Shown: positions 52,042 through 60,463 of the stretch, in pieces | How the letters are laid out: the number at the start of each line of letters is the position of its first letter | Position numbering within the stretch: position 1 is the first letter of the stretch | Source of the DNA: JAMHWD01 sp035911135 | GTDB taxonomy: Bacteria > Pseudomonadota > Alphaproteobacteria > Micavibrionales > Micavibrionaceae | Direction: 5' to 3' | NCBI GenBank assembly: GCA_035911135.1 | Contig: JAMHWD010000045.1 | Coordinates: forward strand, 1-64,000 | DNA length: 64,000 nt | Position numbers and translations under genes: made by a program | Notes under the pieces: model-generated | Told to the model about the DNA's origin: nothing | Database searches by the model: none | Seen by the model: the letters and a program-made list of their open reading frames with translations, nothing else

Positions 52042-53364
52042 ATGAGCCTTTTATCCAGATTCTGGAACAGTGAAAAACAGGTCCCCGGCGGCCGGATGAT
52101 CCGTCATGGCCTTACACGCACATTCGAGATTGAAAACGGCGAGCTGGCCTGTGCTGTTTTGAAAAAAGAAGAACAGTATCAGCCTTCCAATCTGATCCGG
52201 ACGATGATGTCGGCCTTGACCGGGCGCAATATGCTCTCGACGGTCGGCAAGGAATGGGAGAATGCGCGCACCACCGCCAATTCGTCATTTTTTGGCAAGA
52301 AAAGTGAAAAAATCCTCCGTGATGTCATTGATGCCCAAAGCGCAAAAATCACCGAAAATATTCCCGCCAAGGCCGATGAGAAGGGCGTTGATATGAATAC
52401 GCTGGTCAGGCATTACACGGTCGGTGTTATGGCCTCGGCTATATTCGGTAAAGATGTTAGCGATGATGATGCCAAATCGCTCATGGATACGCTGGAAGAA
52501 AGCTTTCAGGGTAAGCGGGTCTCGCTATGGCATAAGGCCAATCTGATCCTGATGGCGGTGGGGTTGCCCTCGCTGTTTCCGATGCAAACCGCCAAGAAAA
52601 TCAGCGCCATGAAAGAGGGGCCGTCCCGGCAGACGCTGGAGATCATTGATCGCAAATTCGCCGCCATGCGTAGCCCCGGAGCCGCGCCGGATGAGACTTT
52701 GCTGGGGATGATCGCAACCATGAAAGACCGTAAAGGCGCGCCGTTGAATGCCGAGCAAGCCTTTGATCATGTCATGAGTTTTACGGCGGCGGGGTATTTC
52801 TCGACCTCGATTACAATTTTGCAAGGCGTATCGGAAATCATGAAGAATGATGAGATATACAAACGCGTCATTGATGAGGCGCGGCGTTATGATCCCCGCA
52901 AGGCGCTTCCTGATGATCTTGCGGCATCTTTTCCCTATATCAATCAGTGCGTGAATGAAACCATGCGCCTTTATCCCCCGGTTTCAACACTCTCGCGCCG
53001 GGCGCGCGCCAGTCATGAATTTAACGGTGTTGCGATCGGCAGGGGTGATGTGCTGGCGATCAAGCTGAACAAGATCCAGCGCGATCCCGCCGCCTTTGAA
53101 AACCCGGACGCATTTATGCCGGAACGTTTCGAGCGCAAGGTTGCGGCGCGTCATCATTTGCCCTTTGGCCATGGGCCGCGCAGCTGTCTGGGGCGCAACC
53201 CCGCGCGGGAGGAGGCGATCTCCTTTATCTTCCGTCTCTTTAGTCAATATGACGCCAAGGCGGTTCAGAATTATACGGGCACACGGACAACACCGCTTTT
53301 TACCGCGCCGGAAGGATCACTGATGCTGGATATTACGCCGCGCGCTGATCTGCAAGCTGTATAG
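52042..53364 (+). CDS. Cytochrome P450
   Basis: 440 residues. The haem-binding loop LPFGHGPRSCLGRNPAREEA fits FGxGxRxCxG with Cys as ligand, the K-helix NETMRLYPP has ExxR, and the ETMRLYPPVSTLSRRAR region is typical. The I-helix reads FTAAGYFSTSIT where most P450s have (A/G)Gx(D/E)T: the acid is Phe and the Thr is displaced, so proton delivery may differ. No ferredoxin or reductase gene is adjacent. Substrate unknown. GGGAG lies 8 bases before the chosen ATG. Confidence 0.9.
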   Translation: MSLLSRFWNSEKQVPGGRMIRHGLTRTFEIENGELACAVLKKEEQYQPSNLIRTMMSALTGRNMLSTVGKEWENARTTANSSFFGKKSEKILRDVIDAQSAKITENIPAKADEKGVDMNTLVRHYTVGVMASAIFGKDVSDDDAKSLMDTLEESFQGKRVSLWHKANLILMAVGLPSLFPMQTAKKISAMKEGPSRQTLEIIDRKFAAMRSPGAAPDETLLGMIATMKDRKGAPLNAEQAFDHVMSFTAAGYFSTSITILQGVSEIMKNDEIYKRVIDEARRYDPRKALPDDLAASFPYINQCVNETMRLYPPVSTLSRRARASHEFNGVAIGRGDVLAIKLNKIQRDPAAFENPDAFMPERFERKVAARHHLPFGHGPRSCLGRNPAREEAISFIFRLFSQYDAKAVQNYTGTRTTPLFTAPEGSLMLDITPRADLQAV

Positions 53365-53365
53365 G

Positions 53366-54076
53366 CTAAAGCGGCAGGCTAAGCCACATTCTGAATGACC
53401 GCTCGATCACACGGGCCAGAAACAATATCTGGTCGGTGGCCTGACCTTCATGGAACATATTCGCATCCCGGCTGCCGAAGGCGATGATGGCGGGCGGCGT
53501 ATCCAGCGAAATATCAACCCGCAGCAGGATTTGCGATTGCACCAATGTGGCCCCGCCGCCATAGATCGGCTCGATGCCCCGGATATTATCCTGCAGTAAA
53601 ATGTTCTTCCCCTGCATCCATTTATCGACAGTGCCGCCGGGGATGATGCGAATGCCTGATGTGTGGATATGCGGGATATCGCCGGCATTGGTCTCCACGA
53701 CAAGGGCCGTGATATCGACATCCAGAATATCCGTTAAATCCATGGTGATCGAATAGATAAAATCATCAAAGCTCTGGCATTCCAGAAGGCGCAAGACGGC
53801 CTTATGGATGCGCTGCTGGTTGTTCATATTGGCGCGGGTTGTGGCGACAATGGTCTGGCTTGTCTTGATAACTTCTTCCTTATCGGCCTTGAGGCGCTCG
53901 ATCATATAGGACTGGAAATCGGCGATTCCCTTTGTCTTGGCCATGCCGGGCGGGATCAGGAAATCAATGGCTTCGGGGTTGTTCTGCAGGAATTTCGGGT
54001 TTTCCCGCAGATAATCCAGAATATCATCATCGTTTAAATCCATGGATGCCTGCTTGTTTGTGCCTGTGTCTGCCAT
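53366..54076 (-). CDS. DUF484 family protein (GAF-like)
   Basis: 236 residues. N-terminal ILDYLRENPKFLQNNPEAID and LIPP are the family mark, followed by a coiled-coil (YMIERLKADKEEVIKTSQTI) and a GAF-like domain (TMDLTDILDVDITALVVETN). Often found near xerC in proteobacteria, as here. Exact role unknown. GAGGAA before the ATG. Confidence 0.85.
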   Translation of the reverse strand: MADTGTNKQASMDLNDDDILDYLRENPKFLQNNPEAIDFLIPPGMAKTKGIADFQSYMIERLKADKEEVIKTSQTIVATTRANMNNQQRIHKAVLRLLECQSFDDFIYSITMDLTDILDVDITALVVETNAGDIPHIHTSGIRIIPGGTVDKWMQGKNILLQDNIRGIEPIYGGGATLVQSQILLRVDISLDTPPAIIAFGSRDANMFHEGQATDQILFLARVIERSFRMWLSLPL

Positions 54077-54214
54077 GTGGTTCCTCGATTCATGTTACCA
54101 GTATAGCGCAGATTTGGGGGCTTTGCGGATAGTTTTTGATTATGGACTTGAAGAAATACCCTATTTTATGCTGGTATAAGAAAAACAAAATATAAAACAG
54201 GGAATAAAAGCATC

Positions 54215-54490
54215 ATGACCATTCGCTCCACTATGGATATCAAGCGCGGCTTGCTCAAGACGGCCTTTGCCGAAGGGCGCGGGCCGGAGATGATTGCCGA
54301 GATCCTGACGCGTCACAGACGTTCCGCCATCACGCCGGAAGATAAAACGGCCATTACGAAATTTGATGCGGAAAATGAAATGCAGCCGCAAGGCATTCGC
54401 GCACTGAACCGTCTGGCGGAACATGTCGGTCTGGCGACACGCTATTCCGATACAATCTTGCTGGATAGCCCATCGGCGGCGATTAACTGA
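54215..54490 (+). CDS. Small uncharacterised protein, 91 residues
   Basis: Starts MTIRSTMDIKRGLLKTAFAE with AGGGAAT about 11 bases upstream. Helical, charged, no membrane segment. It ends TGATG into the next gene, so the two are translationally coupled and probably work together. Family not recognised. Confidence 0.55.
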   Translation: MTIRSTMDIKRGLLKTAFAEGRGPEMIAEILTRHRRSAITPEDKTAITKFDAENEMQPQGIRALNRLAEHVGLATRYSDTILLDSPSAAIN

Positions 54491-54867
54491 TGGCTCCTCC
54501 CAAAGTGCAAGGCCCGTTTGATGAGGCAACGCGGAAATTCTCGGTCATCCGCGACAAGATGCTGCTCGATGGCCTGAAAAGCGCCCAGCCCGGCACGGTG
54601 ATGGGGGCGATCGCCGAATTTCACCGCGAGGGGATTATCGATATGCCGCAATGTGAGGCGCTGGCCCTTGGCGATCCGCGGCGCACGATATTCGAGCTGC
54701 AGATGATTGCCAATTTGGTCGATGAAGGGGCGATTTTCGCCGGAAATCCCAGTCTGTTCGAAGAAGTGCAGGCCAAGGGATCGCAATTTTTCTTCGAGAA
54801 TTTTTCGCCGCTTGCCCTGTGGCGGCAGGCAGGAGCGGAGCCGCAGGTGGAACCGGAAACCCCCTAG
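54490..54867 (+). CDS. Uncharacterised protein, 125 residues
   Basis: Coupled to the 91-residue gene by a TGATG overlap. Contains MAPPKVQGPFDEATRKFSVI, GTVMGAIAEFHREGIIDMPQ and FELQMIANLVDEGAIFAG, mostly helical. No signal peptide. Converges on the next minus-strand gene with a 4-base overlap. Not recognised. Confidence 0.55.
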   Translation: MAPPKVQGPFDEATRKFSVIRDKMLLDGLKSAQPGTVMGAIAEFHREGIIDMPQCEALALGDPRRTIFELQMIANLVDEGAIFAGNPSLFEEVQAKGSQFFFENFSPLALWRQAGAEPQVEPETP

Positions 54868-55361
54868 ATTTCAAAACGGCTTTCAAATTTGTGATTTTTC
54901 CACGCATTGAGCGTGTCATTGATCGCGCGGCGCGCGGCATAAAGCTGCGCCACTTCAAGCCCTTCGCCCACCAGAATCGTATTGCCGTTATCATCCAGGA
55001 ATTCAAGGGCGCTGGCATCACCGTTCAGGCGCACATCCCGTATCCCATAGGGGTTGCAGTGATATTGCCCTGTAATAACGTTCTCCGGCCCGCCCTTGCG
55101 GATCGCCAGATTGGAATCGGTCATGAAAATATCGTGATATTGCCCATTGGCAGAATTGGCGATTCGAATGGCGCTCTCAAACGTGGCGCTGGGCTGGGCG
55201 ACATAGATCACAGGGGCATAATGCCCGGTCAGGGCGGCAATCGGCAGGCAGGCCATGCCGATCATATCTATCGCGGCTTTGGTAAAAAGATTGTGCAGGC
55301 GCTCAGCCAGAGGCGCGCTCTGTATGCGGATGGGATTATCGGCGCTGGCGAATGCTCCCAT
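54864..55361 (-). CDS. Uncharacterised protein, 165 residues
   Basis: AAGGAAAA about 7 bases before the ATG; 12 bases downstream of the aldolase gene on the same strand, so likely in its operon. Contains APVIYVAQPSATFESAIRIA, YHDIFMTDSNLAIRKGGPEN and a C-terminal helix with LEVAQLYAARRAINDTLNAW (split). Not recognised. Confidence 0.55.
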   Translation of the reverse strand: MGAFASADNPIRIQSAPLAERLHNLFTKAAIDMIGMACLPIAALTGHYAPVIYVAQPSATFESAIRIANSANGQYHDIFMTDSNLAIRKGGPENVITGQYHCNPYGIRDVRLNGDASALEFLDDNGNTILVGEGLEVAQLYAARRAINDTLNAWKNHKFESRFEI

Positions 55362-55373
55362 GCGCTTTTTTCC

Positions 55374-56030
55374 TTACAGAATGCTCTGGCCGGTCTTTTT
55401 CCAGTCCTCGACAAACGCCGCCAGACCTTTGTCTGTGAGGGGGTGTTTGTAGAGCTGGTGAATGACGGAGGCCGGGCAGGTGACGACATGCGCGCCCATT
55501 TTGGCGCTTTCAATGATATGCAGCGGGTTGCGGACGGAGGCCACCAGAACCTGCGTATCAAAATAATCATAGTTCTCGTAGATGCGGCAGATATCGGAGA
55601 TCAGCTGCAGACCATCTTGCGAGATATCATCAAGCCGGCCTACGAAAGGCGAGACGTAAGTCGCGCCCGCCTTGGCGGCCAGAATGGCCTGACCGGCGGA
55701 AAAGCAAAGCGTGACATTTACCATCGTGCCTTCATCGGATAATTCCTTGCAGACCTTAAGGCCGTCGGGCGTCAGGGGGACCTTTACCGCGACATTATCC
55801 GCAATCTTGCGCAGGATTTCAGCTTCCTTGCGCATTGTGGCGTAATCGGTGGCGGCCACTTCAGCACTGACCGGGCCGGAGACAACGCCGCAGATTTCCT
55901 TGATCAGGGGGATAAACTCGCGCCCTGATTTTGCGATCAAAGACGGGTTGGTTGTGACCCCATCCAAAAGGCCGGTTGCGGCCAGTTCACGGATTTCATC
56001 AATATTGCCGGTGTCGACGAAGAATTTCAT
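55374..56030 (-). CDS. Transaldolase / fructose-6-phosphate aldolase family protein
   Basis: 218 residues, the short (FSA-like) form. MKFFVDTGNIDEIRELAATG, LLDGVTTNPSLIAKSG, the Schiff-base Lys in NVAVKVPLTPDGL, VNVTLCFSAGQAILAAKAG and YVSPFVGRLDDI are all present. It transfers three-carbon units in the non-oxidative pentose phosphate pathway, or splits fructose 6-phosphate; most proteins of this length and pattern in alphaproteobacteria are called transaldolase. It is often next to priA, as nearly the case here. Confidence 0.9.
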   Translation of the reverse strand: MKFFVDTGNIDEIRELAATGLLDGVTTNPSLIAKSGREFIPLIKEICGVVSGPVSAEVAATDYATMRKEAEILRKIADNVAVKVPLTPDGLKVCKELSDEGTMVNVTLCFSAGQAILAAKAGATYVSPFVGRLDDISQDGLQLISDICRIYENYDYFDTQVLVASVRNPLHIIESAKMGAHVVTCPASVIHQLYKHPLTDKGLAAFVEDWKKTGQSIL

Positions 56031-56103
56031 AAGCGCTTGGTTTCCTTGTTTGTTCTATAGGCCTATGGGTAGCGGTTCGGCGCGGTATTTTCAAGTCTTA
56101 AGG

Positions 56104-56325
56104 TTATCCGGGCGTTTGTTCATTTGTAATAAGCGTCAGATTGGCGGAAGGGTGAGGGGATGATATTTTGGCCGCGGCCGATTCCAGCAGCATATCCAGA
56201 TCCGGCAGGCGCGAACCGTAGTTGCTTTCATCGAAAACATGGCGCATGAACTCGGTCGTGGCGCGTTTGCGCGGCGTTCCGGCGAGATTGCCATCAATAA
56301 TGCGCGGCTGCCATTTGCTGGGCAT
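56104..56325 (-). CDS. Small uncharacterised protein, 73 residues
   Basis: MPSKWQPRIIDGNLAGTPRK with AGGGAAA before the ATG; contains TTEFMRHVFDESNYGSRLPD. Soluble, not recognised. It lies between the aldolase and a broken small gene on the same strand. Confidence 0.45.
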   Translation of the reverse strand: MPSKWQPRIIDGNLAGTPRKRATTEFMRHVFDESNYGSRLPDLDMLLESAAAKISSPHPSANLTLITNEQTPG

Positions 56326-56404
56326 GGTATGAATTTCCCTGATATCAGATTTTTTTATTATTCTGTATCAAGGTTTATCACCCCAAGCGGTGAAAAACAA
56401 ATGC

Positions 56405-56668
56405 TTAGGACTGATCAAAATTGAACTGATCGGCAGCAGGATCACTCAGGAGCATATATTCAATTTCCCGGCGCGTCGTCTCATCCAGACTTTCCGGATC
56501 AAGAGCCTGAAGTGTTTCAAACACATCGCCATATAGCCCGGCGGTGTTTCGTTTGACCATTGGCGGAATTGTGCAATCAAGGCATCGCCCACCGTTACGA
56601 ATGTGCCGGTGCCTGGCGTATCATCTTTCTTGCCGCCTTGGATCAGGCACTTCCGGTTTTTTGGACAT
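56405..56668 (-). pseudogene. Frameshifted small gene (about 87 codons)
   Basis: The ATG at 56668 has AGGA 8 bases upstream and begins MSKKPEVPDP, then hits a stop. The +1 frame continues with GGKKDDTPGTGTFVTVGDAL and IAQFRQWSNETPP, and the original frame then resumes with TAGLYGDVFETLQALDPESL, DETTRREIEYMLLSDPAADQ to a stop at 56405. The three parts join to one plausible protein if one base is gained and one lost, near 56637 and near 56540. It is either a recent pseudogene or carries two sequence errors. Confidence 0.5.
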
Positions 56669-56802
56669 GGCGTATTCCTTGGATTATTCGTGTTTAAATC
56701 GCTCTTGAAGCAATTTTATAACATAAACAAAGCCCTATGTAAAGTTATGTAAACAAAAATTAAGCCTATGCTCTGACGGCTGCGTTGCTTAGTCTGATCT
56801 AT

Positions 56803-59544
56803 ATGACCCAGAATCTGGCTCTTTTTAGTACCGGCGAGGATAACGCAGGCGCGGCGCAAGCTGGCGTGATGGGCGTGCTTGTGCCCTATCCGCTGGACAA
56901 GGCCTATGATTACGCGCTTCCCGAAGGGATCGAAGCGGCAGAGGGCGATTATGTCTGTGTGCCGCTCGGCAAGCGCGAGATCCCCGGTGTAATTTGGGGC
57001 AAGGCCGCGCGGGAGGTCGCCAGCGCAAAGATTAAAAATATCGTCTCCCGTTATGATTTACCGTCCATGCCGGAAGATCACCGGAAATTTCTTTCATGGA
57101 CGGCGGAATATACGATGGCGCCTCTGGGCTCGGTCCTGAAAATGTCCTTAAGTGTTCCGGCGGCGCTTGAAGCCGAAAAGCCGGGCAGGGGATATCGGAT
57201 CGCGCCTGATTTTGCTGAGGTTTTGAACTCCCTCCCCTCAGAGAGGGGAGGGTTGGGGTGGGGAGGAGAATTTCGTGCCAAGCCGGATTCAATGTTGATC
57301 CACCATGCCCGCGCGATGCGTAAGGAGCCTAGCGAAGCAGAAAAAAAACTGTGGTTTCATATTAATCGTGAACAATTGGAAGGTCATAAATTCAGGCGTC
57401 AGCATCCAGTCGGGTCTTACATTGCTGACTTTATCTGTCTCGAAAAAAAATTAATCATCGAAGTTGATGGAGGCCAGCATACCGATCAGAAAGATTACGA
57501 TGATGCGAGAACGCGGTTTTTAGAGCATGAAGGTTTTAGGGTTTCTAGATTTTGGAACAACGAGGTTTTAGAAAATATTGAAGGTGTTTTGCAGAGTATC
57601 AAAGCGGCGCTGGCCTCCCCACCCCGGCCCTCCCCTCATGGAGGGGAGGGAGAAAGAGAGAGGTTTTTAAAAAATCTTTCACCCGCGCACCGGAGCGTGC
57701 TGGAAGTTCTTCGTCATGGCGCGGTGATGCGGGCTTCGGAAATTACGCAGAGCGCCGGATGCTCACCGGGTGTGATCAAGACATTGCTGGGGCGGGGGAT
57801 ACTGGAAGATGTGGCGCTGCATACCGCAGCGCCCTGCCGCTTTCCGGATCCGGGCCGGGGCCGGGCTGAATTATCGGCCGATCAGGCGAGTGTTGCGGAG
57901 ACATTATGCGCTGCGCTCTCCCCCCCACCCAACCCTCCCCCCACGGGGGGGAGTATAACGGAGGGGGGGCGGTTTCAGGCCTTTCTCCTGGACGGCGTGA
58001 CCGGCGCAGGGAAAACCGAGACTTATTTCGAAGGCGTGGCGGCGGCGCTCAAGGCCGGGAAACAGGTGCTGATTTTGCTGCCTGAAATTGCCCTTTCAAA
58101 CGCATTTTTAGAACGTTTCAAATCGCGCTTTGGCTGCCTGCCTGCGCTCTGGCATTCGGATCTGACGCCGGCGCAGCGGCGCATAACATGGCGCGGCGTG
58201 GCAATGGGCGAGACCAAGGTGGTGATCGGCGCAAGATCGGCGCTGTTTTTGCCGTTCGCGGAACTCGGCCTGATCGTGGTCGATGAAGAACATGATCCGG
58301 CCTACAAACAGGAAGAGGGCGTGATTTATAACGCCCGCGACATGGCGGTGGTGCGCGCGCATCTGGGTGGATTTCCGATTGTGCTGGTTTCCGCCACGCC
58401 CAGTCTTGAGACCATGCAAAACGCATGGACAGGGCGTTACCATCACTTGCATCTGCGGGACCGGTTCGGCGGGGCGCATCTGCCCGATATTCATATTATC
58501 GACATGCGCGAAGACAAGCCGGAGAAGAACTGCTTTATCTCGCCCATCATGCGGGATGTGACGGAAAAGGCGCTGGAGGATGGCGGGCAGGTTCTCTATT
58601 TCCTCAATCGCCGCGGCTACGCACCGCTGACTTTATGCCGGACTTGCGGACACCGCATGGCTTGTCCGCGCTGTACCGCGTGGCTGGTGGAACACAAGGC
58701 TGGTTCCGCGCTGCAATGCCATCATTGCGGGTTCTCGCAAAAGCCGCCCAAAGATTGCCCCTCTTGTAACGATATTGGATCATTCGCCGCCTGCGGCCCC
58801 GGTGTGGAGCGTATCTATGAGGAAGCCGGCGCGCTGTTCCCGGATGCGCGGCTGATGATGCTGGCCAGCGATACGGCGGAAGATGGCGAGCAGCTCAAAT
58901 CCATGCTCGAAAAAATCAGAAATGGCGAGGTCGATATCATTATCGGCACGCAGATCATTGCCAAGGGCCATCACTTTCCGAACCTGACCTGCGTTGGCGT
59001 GATTGATGCGGATCTGGGTTTACAGGGCGGAGATTTACGCGCCGCCGAGCGCACGTATCAGCTCCTGCATCAGGTGGCAGGGCGAGCGGGGCGCGAGCAA
59101 AAACGTGGGTCCGTTTATCTGCAAAGCTTTATGCCCGAACACCGCATCATGCAGGCCATGGCTTCTGATTCTGGGCACCGTGAATCGCGGGATGAATTTC
59201 TGGAGGTCGAGGCGATGGAGCGTGAAGAGGCGCATATGCCGCCCTTCTCGCGTCTGGCCGGGATTATTGTCTCCGGCCGGGAGGAAGCGCAGGTGATCGA
59301 GGTTGCCAAGCAACTCGGGAAAATATCGCCGCAGGGCATGACCGAAAGCGGGCTTTCGATCCAGACTTTAGGGCCCGCGCCAGCGCCGCTCTCAAGGCTC
59401 AGGGGGCGTTATCGTTACCGCTTGCTGGTGAATGCCGATAAACGCATCAATCTACAAAAAACTATTGCCGAATGGCTGGGGCGGGTGGCGGTTCCATCAA
59501 CTGTGCGCGTTCAGGTCGATATCGACCCGCAGAGCTTTCTTTAA
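56803..59544 (+). CDS. priA: Primosomal helicase PriA with an in-frame DUF559 endonuclease-like insertion
   Basis: 913 residues against about 730 usual. PriA restarts collapsed replication forks. Order: 3'-DNA-binding domain (GVLVPYPLDKAYDYALPEG), an insertion at residues about 142-284, a winged-helix part (SPAHRSVLEVLRHGAVMRAS), a second short insertion at about 372-389, Walker A GVTGAGKT (398-405), DEEH (494-497), zinc-binding cysteines (CRTCGHRMACPRC, CHHCG, CPSC; about 612-655) and the C-terminal helicase part with GTQIIAKGHHFP and QVAGRAGREQKRG. The first insertion holds a whole DUF559 domain bounded by inverted repeats. All helicase motifs are intact and the frame is open throughout. 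The start ATG has no clear ribosome site. Confidence 0.92.
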   Translation: MTQNLALFSTGEDNAGAAQAGVMGVLVPYPLDKAYDYALPEGIEAAEGDYVCVPLGKREIPGVIWGKAAREVASAKIKNIVSRYDLPSMPEDHRKFLSWTAEYTMAPLGSVLKMSLSVPAALEAEKPGRGYRIAPDFAEVLNSLPSERGGLGWGGEFRAKPDSMLIHHARAMRKEPSEAEKKLWFHINREQLEGHKFRRQHPVGSYIADFICLEKKLIIEVDGGQHTDQKDYDDARTRFLEHEGFRVSRFWNNEVLENIEGVLQSIKAALASPPRPSPHGGEGERERFLKNLSPAHRSVLEVLRHGAVMRASEITQSAGCSPGVIKTLLGRGILEDVALHTAAPCRFPDPGRGRAELSADQASVAETLCAALSPPPNPPPTGGSITEGGRFQAFLLDGVTGAGKTETYFEGVAAALKAGKQVLILLPEIALSNAFLERFKSRFGCLPALWHSDLTPAQRRITWRGVAMGETKVVIGARSALFLPFAELGLIVVDEEHDPAYKQEEGVIYNARDMAVVRAHLGGFPIVLVSATPSLETMQNAWTGRYHHLHLRDRFGGAHLPDIHIIDMREDKPEKNCFISPIMRDVTEKALEDGGQVLYFLNRRGYAPLTLCRTCGHRMACPRCTAWLVEHKAGSALQCHHCGFSQKPPKDCPSCNDIGSFAACGPGVERIYEEAGALFPDARLMMLASDTAEDGEQLKSMLEKIRNGEVDIIIGTQIIAKGHHFPNLTCVGVIDADLGLQGGDLRAAERTYQLLHQVAGRAGREQKRGSVYLQSFMPEHRIMQAMASDSGHRESRDEFLEVEAMEREEAHMPPFSRLAGIIVSGREEAQVIEVAKQLGKISPQGMTESGLSIQTLGPAPAPLSRLRGRYRYRLLVNADKRINLQKTIAEWLGRVAVPSTVRVQVDIDPQSFL
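57228..57652. mobile_element. DUF559-encoding insert with terminal inverted repeats, inside priA
   Basis: 425 bases bounded by 39-bp inverted repeats (57228-57266 and 57614-57652; about 34 of 39 bases match). Each repeat is itself palindromic (CCTCCCCTC...GAGGGGAGG). The interior encodes, in the priA frame, the DUF559 pattern HHARAMRKEPSEAEKKLWFH, GHKFRRQHPVGSYIADFICL, KLIIEVDGGQH and FRVSRFWNNEVLENIEGVL. DUF559 belongs to the Vsr/restriction-endonuclease-like fold; the Asp and ExD residues of the nuclease core are kept. Whether the unit is or was mobile is inference. Confidence 0.7.
57916..57970. repeat. GC-rich palindrome in frame before the PriA Walker A motif
   Basis: CTCTCCCCCCCACCCAACCC followed by TCCCCCCACGGGGGGGAG repeats the design and part of the sequence of the inverted repeats bounding the DUF559 insert. 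It encodes SPPPNPPPTGGSITEGG, which is absent from ordinary PriA proteins between the winged-helix part and FLLDGVTGAGKT. It looks like a solo copy of the same repeat. Confidence 0.6.
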
Positions 59545-59548
59545 GAAT

Positions 59549-59612
59549 CGTCATTGCACGGCTTTAGTCCGTGCAATCCATGGATCACACGCACTTACGG
59601 CGTGTGATGACG
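59549..59612. repeat. REP-like palindromic repeat, copy 2
   Basis: Bounded by CGTCAT and ATGACG, with two hairpins (GCACGG/CCGTGC and CACACG/CGTGTG) joined by AATCCATGGAT. Same design as the copy at 5062-5143, 18 bases shorter between the hairpins. It lies between the converging priA and fatty acid hydroxylase genes and may also act as their terminator. Confidence 0.7.
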
Positions 59613-59618
59613 GATGAG

Positions 59619-60434
59619 TTATTTCCGCCAACGCCGGTAATTCAGAACGAAGGGATAGTTGAGATAGCTCCAGATATTCTGGCGCACGAGTTCTTGCTCC
59701 TGCGGCTCAAGGCCATAGCAGGGCGGGAGTTCTTCCGGGTGATGCCATGTGCCGAACGCCCAGTCGATGATCGCATACATCGAGCAGAAATTCTTGTCAT
59801 ACGCGCTTTTGATATTGGCATGATGCCAGCGGTGAAAATGCGGCGAGGCCAGAATATACCGGAAGGGCTTCCTGAATTTGATATCCAGATTGGCATGGGT
59901 GAAATAATTGAAGAACTTGATCAGGATGATGGCCCCGAACATGCCCGGCCCGTCAAACCCCAGCAGATAAAGCATGGTCAGATCGAACACAAAGGAAATG
60001 GCAATCTCCATCGGGTGGAGGCGCAAGGATGTCAGCCATGTCAGCTCTTCGGCGCTGTGATGCAGGGAATGGTAAGGCCACATGAAGCGGTGGGTGAAAC
60101 GGTGGCGCCAATAGGTGCTGAAATCCAGAAAAAATGCACCCAGAAAAGCCTGCGCCAGCAGCGGCAGGGTCTCGATCTGTGGGGCGAAAAGCTGATAGGG
60201 GATCAAGGGCTTCAAGGCTTCGTGAACGCCAAGGACGATAATCGCATAAAGCGGGATGGAGAACAGGACGTTCAAAAAGGGAAGCTCTAGTTCGGGCCAG
60301 AAATCCTTGCCGAAAAATCCGCGGTTTTCAGCGCGGCGCGAAAGGCGCTCGACAATGAAGACAACAATGCCCACGAGAAACAGCTCAACGGAGAGATGCG
60401 TGATGCTGCTGATGAATTTATAAATAACATCCAT
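59619..60434 (-). CDS. Fatty acid hydroxylase / sterol desaturase family membrane protein
   Basis: 271 residues, about four transmembrane helices. The di-iron His clusters are present: HRFTH, HSLHH and HFHRWHH, with a further His in FTHANLD. Enzymes of the family hydroxylate or desaturate lipids (sterols, carotenoids, ornithine lipids or fatty acids); which one cannot be told. AAGGA lies 13 bases before the ATG. A 29-base gap separates it from the membrane spermidine-synthase-like gene upstream, so the two may be co-transcribed. Confidence 0.85.
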   Translation of the reverse strand: MDVIYKFISSITHLSVELFLVGIVVFIVERLSRRAENRGFFGKDFWPELELPFLNVLFSIPLYAIIVLGVHEALKPLIPYQLFAPQIETLPLLAQAFLGAFFLDFSTYWRHRFTHRFMWPYHSLHHSAEELTWLTSLRLHPMEIAISFVFDLTMLYLLGFDGPGMFGAIILIKFFNYFTHANLDIKFRKPFRYILASPHFHRWHHANIKSAYDKNFCSMYAIIDWAFGTWHHPEELPPCYGLEPQEQELVRQNIWSYLNYPFVLNYRRWRK

Positions 60435-60463
60435 ATCGGCAGCGCATCCTTAAAAGTCAGGCA

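Noticed and set aside
56803..59544. Intein inside PriA
   Set aside because: The insert has no N-terminal Cys/Ser splice block and no His-Asn end, and it is bounded by palindromic repeats; it is a plain in-frame insertion.
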